DNA from: Candidatus Bathyarchaeota archaeon
GTDB taxonomy: Archaea > Thermoproteota > Bathyarchaeia > Bathyarchaeales > Bathyarchaeaceae
Direction: 5' to 3'
Length of the DNA: 5,787 nt
NCBI GenBank assembly: GCA_023136395.1
Contig: JAGLRI010000086.1
Span: forward strand, 1 to 5,787
Numbering within the stretch: position 1 is the first letter of the stretch; each line of letters opens with the position of its first letter. Below the pieces are notes generated by a model. That model worked only from the letters and a program-made list of their open reading frames with translations. It made no database searches and was not told where the DNA came from. The translations under genes were made by a program, and so were the position numbers. Positions 1 to 5,787 of the stretch are shown here, one piece after another.

Positions 1-23
1 ATCGATAATAAAATAAATGAACC

Positions 24-36
24 TTTTATAATATAA
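24..36 (+). promoter_or_regulatory. Possible TATA box of a small upstream transcription unit
   Basis: The sequence ttttataatata is a good match in composition to an archaeal TATA element. It lies about 50-60 nt before the ATG of the 39-codon ORF at 87. If it is used, transcription would begin near 50-60. The whole region is AT-rich, so chance matches are likely; the call rests on the element being followed by an ORF and then a T-run. Confidence 0.3.
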
Positions 37-86
37 AAATTACCCAAAAAGTAAAAACATTTTCGCAAAAAGGATAGAAAGACAAC

Positions 87-206
87 ATGAGGGATAATGA
101 GAACGAAAAAGTACATCTAAAAATGAGGATCCGCTTAGATAACACTAATACAAGACTTTTGTGCGCTAAAAGCGTAAAAAACACCCTCAAGAAGGTATAT
201 AGATAA
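87..206 (+). CDS. Possible 39-residue small protein, unrecognised
   Basis: This short ORF has an ATG start and a TAA stop and reads MRDNENEKVHLKMRIRLDN at its N-terminus. An alternating hydrophobic stretch (VHLKMRIRL, residues 9-17) could be a beta strand. It is followed by a basic, helix-like C-terminus with leucines, lysines and one cysteine. I do not recognise a family. A weak AGGAT lies at 71-75, about 11 nt before the ATG. The ORF is bracketed by a TATA-like box at 24-36 and a T-run at 216-221, which is what a small independent transcript would look like. It could equally be the decayed remnant of a longer gene, a non-coding RNA or chance. No function is proposed. Confidence 0.2.
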   Translation: MRDNENEKVHLKMRIRLDNTNTRLLCAKSVKNTLKKVYR

Positions 207-215
207 AAAGTTATA

Positions 216-221
216 TTTTTT
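216..221 (+). terminator. Possible oligo-T terminator after the small ORF
   Basis: Six consecutive T on the + strand start 10 nt after the TAA at 204-206. Archaeal intrinsic termination needs only a U-rich tract and no hairpin. Six T in an AT-rich spacer is weak evidence taken alone. Confidence 0.25.
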
Positions 222-298
222 CTACCAATAAAAACATTCAATAGTAAGTTGAAAAAATTAGTAAATTAAAACACGGTGCTGTAATCATCTTGTCGTAC

Positions 299-2251
299 AT
301 GTTCTTTTGCCCTAAATGTGGTAAACCGCATACAAAAAAAGAATATTTAGATAGGAGGTTCTGTCGAGAATGTGGCAAATTTCTAACCCAACGCAATAAG
401 ATGAAGGTATCTAATCTGATCGAACAGAGAACAAAGTCTGAACAATGGAGCTTATTTCCCTACAATCCCTATCCGCAACAGTTGGAGTTCATGAAGGACA
501 TAAAAAATGTAGTGGGCAGTCAAGGAGTTTTAGTTGCTGAAGCATGCAACGGTTTCGGGAAGACTATGTGTGCTCTTGCAAGTATCTTGGCAATGAATCG
601 CAGAATCGTTTATGCCACGAGGACCCATGAGCAGGTACGTCAAGTTATGCTCGAATTAGAGTGTATAAACCAAAGTTTAGGAAAAACCTTTTCAGCTGTG
701 AACCTAGCTAGCAGAAAACACCTTTGTCTCAATGAAAAATGCAAAACCCTCTCAGCTATAGATGCGTTAGAAGCATGTCGTTTGTTGAAAGAGTCGGGTC
801 AGTGTCCATACAAAACAGAAATCGAATTATCCAGCTTACTCATACAATCAGTATTTTCCATGAGGAAACTTCGAAGATACGGAATGGATAGAAGTATTTG
901 TCCCTATTTTTTAGCGAGGAAGGTAGCTGAAAAGTGTAATGTGATTGTGGCCCCATACGAATACATATTCAACGAACACATCAGAAAGCGGGTTAAGTTA
1001 GAGCTTAACGGCAAAGTTCTAGTTTTTGATGAAGCCCACAACTCCGACCAAATAGGTCAGAACGCCTTAAGTGTCACCCTTTCCGAGCGAACCTTGAATA
1101 ATGCAAGAAGGGAGTTGGAAGCAGTAGAGACTTCCCCCCAATTCATCAACGACCTTATAGCATATCTAGACATGCAAATTTCTAAAAGGGTTTCAATCGA
1201 ACAGGGAATAACACTTCGAAAAGATTTGGAACAAGTTCTAGAGGTGAAAAATCTTTCCTCATTTACAGCATCCTATGCAAACCTTGTATCAGAAATTCGA
1301 AAACATAATATTGACAAGGGAGATTATCCAATTTGTTTTCTGAACGGTGTGCTCAACTTCCTACAGCATGTAAACTTCAGTCCTTGTCAAAGTTATGTAG
1401 CCATCTATCGAAAATCCCACTACGGCATTAACCTTGTGGAGTATCGTTGCCTAGACCCTAGCTTAGCTATAAAACCCGTGGTAGAGGAGGCTTACGGGGC
1501 TTTAATCATGTCAGGAACCCTCTCCCCCCTTGAGCAATTTACAGAGATATTAGGGTTAAATATGGCAAAGAGGCGAACATACTCGGCTATAGCAAAACCA
1601 GAAAACGTGCGTACCATCATAGACTCTTCAGTCACAACAAGCTTCGCAAAAAGAAGTGTAGAAATGATTAGTCGCTATGGAGAGAGGCTTTCCAAATTGA
1701 TTGACAAGATCCCAAAGGGTGTCTTAATTTTCTTCCCTCAAAGAAAACTAATGTTGGAAAATCTTGCCCACTGGAGAAAAAATAAAATCATAGAACAAGT
1801 AGGAACCCAATCGGTTCTCATGAAAAAAATCCTCTTTGTGGAGGGAGCTCGAGCAGGAGAGAACAGACAAGTTGTAGAAGAATATAAGAGGGCAGCGAAA
1901 AGGGGGAAAGGGGCTATTTTGTGCGGTGTTTTTAGGGGAAGAAATGCGGAAGGCTCAAACTTCCCATACGATGAGGCTCGAGGAATTTTCTTAGTGGGAG
2001 TTCCCTACGCAGATTATAGTGACCCCATGGTGAAGGCTCAAATAAAATACTTCAACAATAAGAGAAAAGGCATGGGGGAGATGTGGTATATTATGGATGC
2101 CTTCAGGGCTGCTAACCAAGTCATGGGTCGAGGAATTAGACATAGAGACGACTGGTGCAACTTTATTCTTATGGACTACCGTTATCAAAGTCACCAAAAC
2201 TTCATCGCTAAGTGGGCGGTTGTTAACGGCGTTCAAAAAATTGATGATTAG
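299..2251 (+). CDS. XPD/Rad3-like iron-sulfur DNA helicase with N-terminal zinc ribbon
   Basis: This is a predicted ATP-dependent superfamily 2 helicase of the XPD/DinG branch, whose characterised members unwind DNA 5' to 3'. Positions below use the ATG at 299 (650 aa). A C4 zinc ribbon comes first (C4, C7, C22, C25). Walker A is ACNGFGKT at 82-89. The four cysteines expected to hold the 4Fe-4S cluster are visible: SRKHLC (C143), C160, GQCPY (C169) and SICPYFLAR (C201). The DEAH box is FDEAHN around 244-247. The Arch-domain region follows, then SGTLSP (405-410), the motif V region GVFRGRNAEGSNF (543-555) and motif VI QVMGRGIR (607-614). All key residues are present, so it should be active. 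A TTG at 290 could add three residues and has GGTG at 275-278. I prefer ATG because it gives MFFCPKCG, matching the N-termini of the two zinc-ribbon proteins at 3305 and 3925. A role in repair is likely by family; the added ribbon is unusual, and this may be a paralogue and not the housekeeping XPD. Confidence 0.93.
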   Translation: MFFCPKCGKPHTKKEYLDRRFCRECGKFLTQRNKMKVSNLIEQRTKSEQWSLFPYNPYPQQLEFMKDIKNVVGSQGVLVAEACNGFGKTMCALASILAMNRRIVYATRTHEQVRQVMLELECINQSLGKTFSAVNLASRKHLCLNEKCKTLSAIDALEACRLLKESGQCPYKTEIELSSLLIQSVFSMRKLRRYGMDRSICPYFLARKVAEKCNVIVAPYEYIFNEHIRKRVKLELNGKVLVFDEAHNSDQIGQNALSVTLSERTLNNARRELEAVETSPQFINDLIAYLDMQISKRVSIEQGITLRKDLEQVLEVKNLSSFTASYANLVSEIRKHNIDKGDYPICFLNGVLNFLQHVNFSPCQSYVAIYRKSHYGINLVEYRCLDPSLAIKPVVEEAYGALIMSGTLSPLEQFTEILGLNMAKRRTYSAIAKPENVRTIIDSSVTTSFAKRSVEMISRYGERLSKLIDKIPKGVLIFFPQRKLMLENLAHWRKNKIIEQVGTQSVLMKKILFVEGARAGENRQVVEEYKRAAKRGKGAILCGVFRGRNAEGSNFPYDEARGIFLVGVPYADYSDPMVKAQIKYFNNKRKGMGEMWYIMDAFRAANQVMGRGIRHRDDWCNFILMDYRYQSHQNFIAKWAVVNGVQKIDD

Positions 2252-2313
2252 GGTGATTAGAAACAGGTATAAAATGAAGAATAAACGTCAATATCAAATT
2301 AATCATTCATTTT

Positions 2314-3126
2314 CTAGGTTTTTCTCGCTGCAGAAATTATGTCATTGGTTATCTTTTCTGATTTTTTTGTAGCTGCCTCAACGGTTCTCATGATGGCTAT
2401 TCTGATACCACCACTCTCTAGTTCATAGATTCCCTCAATTGTTGTTCCTCCAGGCGTCACCACCATATCTTTTAACTCAGAAAGACGCTTTTTAGTTTCT
2501 AATAGGAGTTTACCAGTTCCTATTACAGTTTGTGCCGAGGAAAGAAATGCTAAATCTTTGGGTAAGCCAACCTTCAAGCCCGCGTTGATTAAAGCCTCTA
2601 TGATAACTAAAAGATATGCTGGTCCACTACCACTTAATCCTGTTATTGAATTCATGTATTTTTCGTGAACCTTGATATATTTTCCCATTTTACTAAATAT
2701 TTCACCCACGATTTTTTTATCTGTCGAGGTTACATCAGGTCCTGAACAATAGGCAATAAACGCCTCATTTACTAAAACAGCAATATTGGGCATCGCCCTC
2801 ACAAATCTAGTTTTAGGAGTTATTTCTTTCAAAAATTTAAGAGGAACCGCCGCGGCTACAGAAACTACTAATTTTCCCTCGATTTGTTTCTTTACTTCTT
2901 CCAGTACTCCTTTCACGTCCATTGGTTTAACACAAAGCATAACTACATCTGCTTCACTCGCGGCTTTTTTATTGTCGCAAGTTATAATAACCCCTAATTT
3001 TTCCAGCTCTTTTAATTCGTCCACATTTCTTCTTGTTGCTATAATCTTGATTCCACTCATTCCTCGCAGAAGACTTTTAACGATGGCGCTACCGATTACA
3101 CCTACACCTATTACGCATATTTTCAT
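2314..3126 (-). CDS. proC: Pyrroline-5-carboxylate reductase
   Basis: This enzyme catalyses the last step of proline synthesis, reducing 1-pyrroline-5-carboxylate to proline with NAD(P)H in the cytoplasm. The 270 residues match the usual family length. The Rossmann GxGxxG is GVGVIG at 7-12. An arginine pair (R32, R33) follows the second strand, as expected for NADP(H) preference. VKP at 66-68 and RAMPN at 110-114 are family signatures; many relatives read RVMPNTP where this one continues I-A-V. The C-terminal substrate-binding region has SGSGPAY (165-171) and TPGGTTIEG (224-232). An in-frame ATG at 3156 would add ten residues (MLSENRENYL), but the ATG at 3126 starts directly with the MKICVIG strand and has GGGAG (3136-3140) 9 nt upstream. 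The gene stands alone, converging on the helicase with a 62-bp gap and diverging from the zinc-ribbon gene at 3305. Confidence 0.96.
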   Translation of the reverse strand: MKICVIGVGVIGSAIVKSLLRGMSGIKIIATRRNVDELKELEKLGVIITCDNKKAASEADVVMLCVKPMDVKGVLEEVKKQIEGKLVVSVAAAVPLKFLKEITPKTRFVRAMPNIAVLVNEAFIAYCSGPDVTSTDKKIVGEIFSKMGKYIKVHEKYMNSITGLSGSGPAYLLVIIEALINAGLKVGLPKDLAFLSSAQTVIGTGKLLLETKKRLSELKDMVVTPGGTTIEGIYELESGGIRIAIMRTVEAATKKSEKITNDIISAARKT

Positions 3127-3164
3127 TAGATAATTCTCCCGATTTTCACTTAACATTCCTTCGT

Positions 3165-3180
3165 CTATTAATATTTATCC
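3165..3180 (-). promoter_or_regulatory. Probable TATA region of proC
   Basis: Read on the minus strand, this is ggataaatattaatag, a TATA-like element about 45 nt before the proC ATG. Initiation about 25 nt downstream would leave a leader of roughly 20 nt containing the GGGAG ribosome site. The geometry is right for an archaeal promoter; no experimental support is available. Confidence 0.45.
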
Positions 3181-3260
3181 AGAGTCATTAGCAAATTATT
3201 CTTCAGCAAGTCTCATGTTATCTTAGATCGTTATTTTGCTTTCAGCAGCATTCATATCTC

Positions 3261-3268
3261 TTTATAAG
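3261..3268 (+). promoter_or_regulatory. Probable TATA box of the first zinc-ribbon membrane protein gene
   Basis: The sequence tttataag lies 36-43 nt before the ATG at 3305. Initiation about 25 nt downstream would fall near 3287-3292, just before the ribosome site GGAG at 3294-3297, which is 7 nt from the ATG. Promoter, leader and ribosome site therefore fit together well. This promoter and that of proC share a 178-bp divergent spacer. Confidence 0.5.
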
Positions 3269-3304
3269 CATCAAAAACACATTGTTTTAAAACGGAGAAA
3301 ATAA

Positions 3305-3841
3305 ATGATTTATTGTACCAAATGTGGTAAAGAAAACGTAGAAGGTACAAAGTCCTGCGTCAATTGCGGAAAGAGCCTTATCTCAGAAAATCATAGGAAA
3401 AAAGAAGATACCTGTTTTGGTGAAGGTGTACAGCGTAGAAATTACCTAGGCTTGGTTTCCTTTGGAATTTTTATTATTATCGTAGGCATTATTTTTGGAA
3501 ATAATCCGAATGTTATTTCTGATTTTCGTTTATGGATTGAACAAATGGTAAGTGAACAATTTTTTACCAGACCGCCAGTAGATCTACTTAATACTGCTAC
3601 ATTATTTTTCGGTTTATTAGGGTTATCTAACTTCTTTATGGCAGTAATTAGATTTATGTTTGAAAAAGTTAGGCGAAGAGTTTTAACGGATATACTATCC
3701 GGTGTTGCATTAGTTTTATTCGCTTACTTGTTACATCTTTATGAAGGGTACGTAATAACATGGCAAAAGGTTTTGGCAATAGAAGCAATAGCTTGTGGAT
3801 TACTTATAATATTGTATAGTCTTGTGCGATATGAGTTTTAA
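3305..3841 (+). CDS. Zinc-ribbon membrane protein with about four transmembrane segments
   Basis: This is a 178-residue protein of unknown function. Residues 1-25 form a compact zinc ribbon: CTKCG (C4, C7) and CVNCG (C18, C21). A charged linker (about 26-36) leads to DTCFGEG (C37, F38, G39). A hydrophobic segment of about 48-65 (LGLVSFGIFIIIVGIIFG) follows. After a soluble loop of about 66-92 come three more likely membrane segments at about 94-118, 128-146 and 155-173. A basic patch (KVRRR, 121-125) between segments two and three fits a cytoplasmic loop. The ribbon is probably cytoplasmic and could bind metal, nucleic acid or a partner protein. There are no catalytic motifs. The gene begins with a good GGAG site and lies 83 bp before a second, smaller protein of the same N-terminal design, suggesting related or paired roles. 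The coding assignment is firm; the function is not known. Confidence 0.85.
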   Translation: MIYCTKCGKENVEGTKSCVNCGKSLISENHRKKEDTCFGEGVQRRNYLGLVSFGIFIIIVGIIFGNNPNVISDFRLWIEQMVSEQFFTRPPVDLLNTATLFFGLLGLSNFFMAVIRFMFEKVRRRVLTDILSGVALVLFAYLLHLYEGYVITWQKVLAIEAIACGLLIILYSLVRYEF

Positions 3842-3881
3842 AAGCAATATTTCTAAGGATAAGTTTGAATCTAATAGTAAC

Positions 3882-3890
3882 TATTTTATA
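3882..3890 (+). promoter_or_regulatory. Possible TATA box of the second zinc-ribbon gene
   Basis: The sequence tattttata lies about 35-43 nt before the ATG at 3925, the same distance as for the preceding gene. The 83-bp gap leaves room for an independent promoter, although co-transcription with the upstream gene is also possible. The start is fixed by a strong GGGTGA site at 3913-3918, 6 nt before the ATG. Confidence 0.35.
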
Positions 3891-3924
3891 CATTAAAATA
3901 TCTAAAAGGAAAGGGTGAACTTGA

Positions 3925-4215
3925 ATGCCTTATTGTCAAAAATGTGGTGCTGAGTTAAGTGAAAACACAAAATTTTGCACTTCTTGCGGGATCCAAATAG
4001 GTGGTGAAAGATCGGAGTACAGATACCATAAAGAGCGAGAGGCGTGTTTTGGGGGAAAGGGTACTGGTTTGTGGGGAGCGATATCTGGTGGTGTATTCTT
4101 GATTGGGTTAGCTGTTCTTTGGTTTTTAAATTGGTGGTGGCCAGGTATTCTTTTTCTGGTAGGGATAATTATTATAATAGGCGGATTTGTTTCTTATGTG
4201 CGCGGAAAATATTAA
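3925..4215 (+). CDS. Small zinc-ribbon protein with two transmembrane segments
   Basis: This is a 96-residue protein of unknown function. Its N-terminal zinc ribbon, CQKCG (C4, C7) and CTSCG (C18, C21), has the same cysteine spacing as the protein at 3305. A charged linker of about 26-40 (REACFGG at its end, C41-F42-G43) leads to two hydrophobic segments at about 48-68 and 72-91. They are joined by a short tryptophan-rich turn (NWWWP, 69-73), so this is probably a membrane hairpin. The tail is basic (RGK, 93-95). It has the best ribosome site in the window, GGGTGA 6 nt before ATG, and a T8 run 46 nt after its stop. Paired with the larger neighbour, it may be part of a membrane complex or a diverged duplicate of the N-terminal half; this is inference. 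Confidence 0.85.
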   Translation: MPYCQKCGAELSENTKFCTSCGIQIGGERSEYRYHKEREACFGGKGTGLWGAISGGVFLIGLAVLWFLNWWWPGILFLVGIIIIIGGFVSYVRGKY

Positions 4216-4261
4216 TTTAAGTACATGCTACCACACTATTACTTCAACAATTTAATGATAC

Positions 4262-4269
4262 TTTTTTTT
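4262..4269 (+). terminator. Oligo-T terminator after the zinc-ribbon pair
   Basis: Eight consecutive T on the + strand lie 46 nt after the stop of the second zinc-ribbon gene and about 100 nt before rnhB. No strong hairpin precedes it, which fits archaeal U-tract termination. It would separate the zinc-ribbon transcript from rnhB. Confidence 0.5.
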
Positions 4270-4317
4270 AATCATTCAATGCGTGCGCACAACATCTATG
4301 ATTTTAATCTTTAGGTT

Positions 4318-4332
4318 TAAAATTTAAATTAA
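4318..4332 (+). promoter_or_regulatory. Possible TATA region of rnhB
   Basis: The AT-only stretch taaaatttaaattaa lies about 40-55 nt before the ATG at 4373. Initiation near 4347 would give a leader of about 25 nt holding the weak ribosome site AAGG at 4361-4364, 8 nt from the start. The base composition makes the exact element uncertain. Confidence 0.35.
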
Positions 4333-4372
4333 TACTTTGAACGCAACTCTATAATTAAAGAAGGTCGTTACT

Positions 4373-5035
4373 ATGCGGATAGCTGGAGTTGATGAAGCAG
4401 GTCGTGGGTCTGCAATAGGTCCTCTCGTTATCGCGGGGGTTCTGTTCAAGAAGGAGAATCTGTCTATACTTCAAACTTTAGGTGTAAGGGATTCAAAGCT
4501 TCTTTCTTCCAGTAGACGAGAACAGCTTTTTTATGAAATTAAGAACATTGCTCTTAAATCTCATGTAATAATATTGTCTCCATTGGAAATAGACAAAGTT
4601 GTTAACGCGGGAAGAAAACTTCATAAGTTAAATAGACTTGAGGCCCAAATAATGGCTAAAGTAATAGAAGTCCTCAGACCTGAAGTGGCATACGTAGATG
4701 CAGCAGATGTGTTAGCTGACCGCTTTAAAGAACATATTGCAGAAAATATTCCATTTAAAGTAAAAATAATCTCAGAGCATAAAGCAGATATTAAATATCC
4801 CATCGTGTCAGCAGCTTCTATCATAGCTAAGGTAGAACGGGATAAAGCCGTATCTGAATTACAAGAAAAATACGGAAATTTAGGCTCTGGTTATCCAGCT
4901 GATCAAAAAACTATTGATTTTTTAAAAAAATGGATTAATAGATATGAAACCTACCCAGATTTTGTACGTAAATCATGGAAAACAGCAAAAAGACTCAAAA
5001 ATGAAGCTGATACAAAACAAACAAAATTAACTTAA
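4373..5035 (+). CDS. rnhB: Ribonuclease HII
   Basis: This enzyme cleaves the RNA strand of RNA-DNA hybrids, including single ribonucleotides left in DNA, using two metal ions. The 220 residues match archaeal RNase HII length. The signature GVDEAGRG gives D7 and E8. RDSKLL (39-44) is the conserved substrate-contact segment. YVDAAD supplies D109, and EHKADIKYP supplies D139, completing the DEDD set. SAASIIAKVERD (146-157) and GSGYPAD (171-177, with Y174 as the likely tyrosine recognising the 2'-OH) follow, and then a lysine-rich tail. One oddity is Ser13, where many relatives have proline after GRG. The start is unambiguous because the protein opens with MRIAGVDEAG, close to archaeal homologues. 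Its last 9 bp overlap the end of the convergent regulator gene. The catalytic set is intact, so activity is expected. Confidence 0.97.
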   Translation: MRIAGVDEAGRGSAIGPLVIAGVLFKKENLSILQTLGVRDSKLLSSSRREQLFYEIKNIALKSHVIILSPLEIDKVVNAGRKLHKLNRLEAQIMAKVIEVLRPEVAYVDAADVLADRFKEHIAENIPFKVKIISEHKADIKYPIVSAASIIAKVERDKAVSELQEKYGNLGSGYPADQKTIDFLKKWINRYETYPDFVRKSWKTAKRLKNEADTKQTKLT

Positions 5036-5787
5036 GAGTGTTGTTAAATCCTCGGAGAATTTTATCCCTTCTAATTCCTTCCAACAAATTGTTGGAATGT
5101 TATGAAGGGGTTTATTGCCATCTGTGATAAAGACTGGTTGAGCATTGATTACTTTACTTATACTTGTAATTTCCTCTATTCTTTGTGTAATATTTGACTC
5201 GTTTTTACCTGTAACTCCTCCGATTATGGTTAATTGTTCATCAGGAAGCTGAGCAATAAAGTCAAATGGCGCCATTTTTGTTGTAGTCACTTTAAAATTG
5301 AAGTGGGCAAACTTCTTTAGAATCATGGGTAGACGTTTTCGAACGATTTTGCGCTTGGCGGTAGCAAAGAAATCCTTGTTTTGAGTGATTGTTTGAAACA
5401 GTTGAATGGGTTGAGCTATTTTGACTCCAAGGATCCACTCAAGCTTGTAAGCAGCAGAAACTGAAGCCTTAGCCATTCCCATTTCGTAGCTATAGACGGA
5501 TCTTTTAGAAACTCCAGCATTTCTGCTAATTTGCCAACAGATAACCCAAGTTCCTGCCTCTTTTTTTTAATTGTCTTTTCATCTAGATTGACATAACAAC
5601 CTCCAGGACCAGCTTCTACAAGTGGAAGCATTTTAAGAAAAACTATGTTTCCAAGTGTCTTCGGGGTTATTGCATAAATATTGTACCGCGTGTATACGGT
5701 ATCATCATCTAAGAGTTTTCTCTTAGTCTTATCGCATATGAAGAGTGGTGTAGCGGAGAAACATTTTGATATTTTGTTGAACTCACA
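5027..5787 (-). CDS. Archaeal HTH transcriptional regulator (MJ0272-like), 5' partial and frameshifted
   Basis: This is a member of the archaeal family of putative HTH-type regulators, which have a central Cro/C1-type helix-turn-helix flanked by nuclease-fold-like domains. The N-terminus lies beyond the window. The reading frame is open from 5787 through RYNIYAITPKT, then EAGPGGCYVNLDE, and the first HTH half GLSVGKLAEML. At about 5514-5515 the frame breaks: a single missing base (GG where GGG is expected) turns LGVSKRSVYSYEMG into a wrong frame that stops near 5416. The continuation is intact in the next frame and runs to TAA at 5029-5027. It contains the C-terminal domain with APFDFIAQLPDE, ISKVINAQPVFI and the final WKELEGI motif. 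About 253 residues are visible; family members are about 310-325, so about 60-70 are missing. Both halves are well conserved in pattern, so a sequencing or assembly error is more likely than an old pseudogene. The targets are unknown. Confidence 0.85.

Noticed and set aside
87..150. C/D box guide RNA suggested by ATGAGGA-like repeats
   Set aside because: There are no CTGA D boxes at suitable spacing and no proper C box, so the similarity is only purine-rich sequence.
26..241. 71-codon minus-strand ORF rich in Phe and Leu
   Set aside because: Its composition is what AT-rich non-coding DNA gives in that frame. There is no ribosome site, no recognisable domain, and the plus strand offers a better-organised small unit.
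1991..2236. 81-codon minus-strand ORF opposite the helicase C-terminus
   Set aside because: It is a shadow of helicase motifs V and VI.
2097..2372. 91-codon + strand ORF across the helicase end and proC end
   Set aside because: It lies in another frame of the helicase's conserved motif VI and over the proC C-terminus; both real genes are certain.
2786..3133. 115-codon + strand ORF opposite proC
   Set aside because: It is a Thr/Ile/Pro-rich shadow of the proC Rossmann domain with no independent features.
3127..3156. Ten-residue N-terminal extension of ProC from the ATG at 3156
   Set aside because: The Rossmann fold begins at the inner ATG, which has GGGAG at proper spacing; the extension overlaps the likely leader.
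4621..4824. 67-codon minus-strand ORF opposite rnhB
   Set aside because: It is an Ala/Ser/Ile-rich shadow of the RNase HII catalytic region.
5505..5525. Programmed -1 ribosomal frameshift in the regulator
   Set aside because: There is no slippery heptamer at a-atg-ctg-gag and no evident downstream structure; the family is not known to use recoding.
5561..5568. A8 homopolymer (minus strand) in the regulator as the site of the frameshift
   Set aside because: The frame stays family-like for about 17 codons after it (through GLSVGKLAEML), so the break is downstream of the homopolymer.

Overview
The window looks like chromosomal DNA from an AT-rich archaeon. Four things support this. There is an XPD/Rad3-type iron-sulfur helicase. 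There is a regulator of the archaeal HTH family typified by MJ0272. Shine-Dalgarno sites of the GGAG and GGGTGA type sit 6-9 nt before the starts. TATA-like boxes lie about 40-55 nt before starts, and T-runs follow some genes. Small membrane proteins with a zinc ribbon at the N-terminus are common in uncultured TACK-type lineages such as Bathyarchaeia, but that placement is inference and not proven here.

Layout, left to right. Positions 1-298 are AT-rich with no confident gene. They hold a possible small transcription unit: a TATA-like box, a 39-codon ORF at 87-206 and a T-run. A 650-residue XPD-like helicase (299-2251, +) carries an N-terminal C4 zinc ribbon. It faces proC, pyrroline-5-carboxylate reductase (2314-3126, -). 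After a divergent promoter region come two + strand zinc-ribbon membrane proteins (3305-3841 with about four membrane segments, 3925-4215 with two), followed by a T8 run. RNase HII (4373-5035, +) follows. It overlaps by 9 bp, tail to tail, with an archaeal HTH regulator (5027-5787, -) that is cut by the window edge and contains a one-base frameshift.

There is no obvious single pathway. The helicase and RNase HII are DNA-maintenance functions, proC is amino-acid biosynthesis, and the two zinc-ribbon membrane proteins are of unknown role. The recurring theme is the N-terminal pattern M-x-x-C-x-x-C-G, which occurs in three of the six main genes: the helicase and both membrane proteins. The points most worth a second look are the zinc-ribbon/helicase fusion, the shared Cys-Phe-Gly juxtamembrane motif of the two membrane proteins, and the frameshifted regulator. 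I found no CRISPR array, tRNA, rRNA, insertion sequence or clear defence system.
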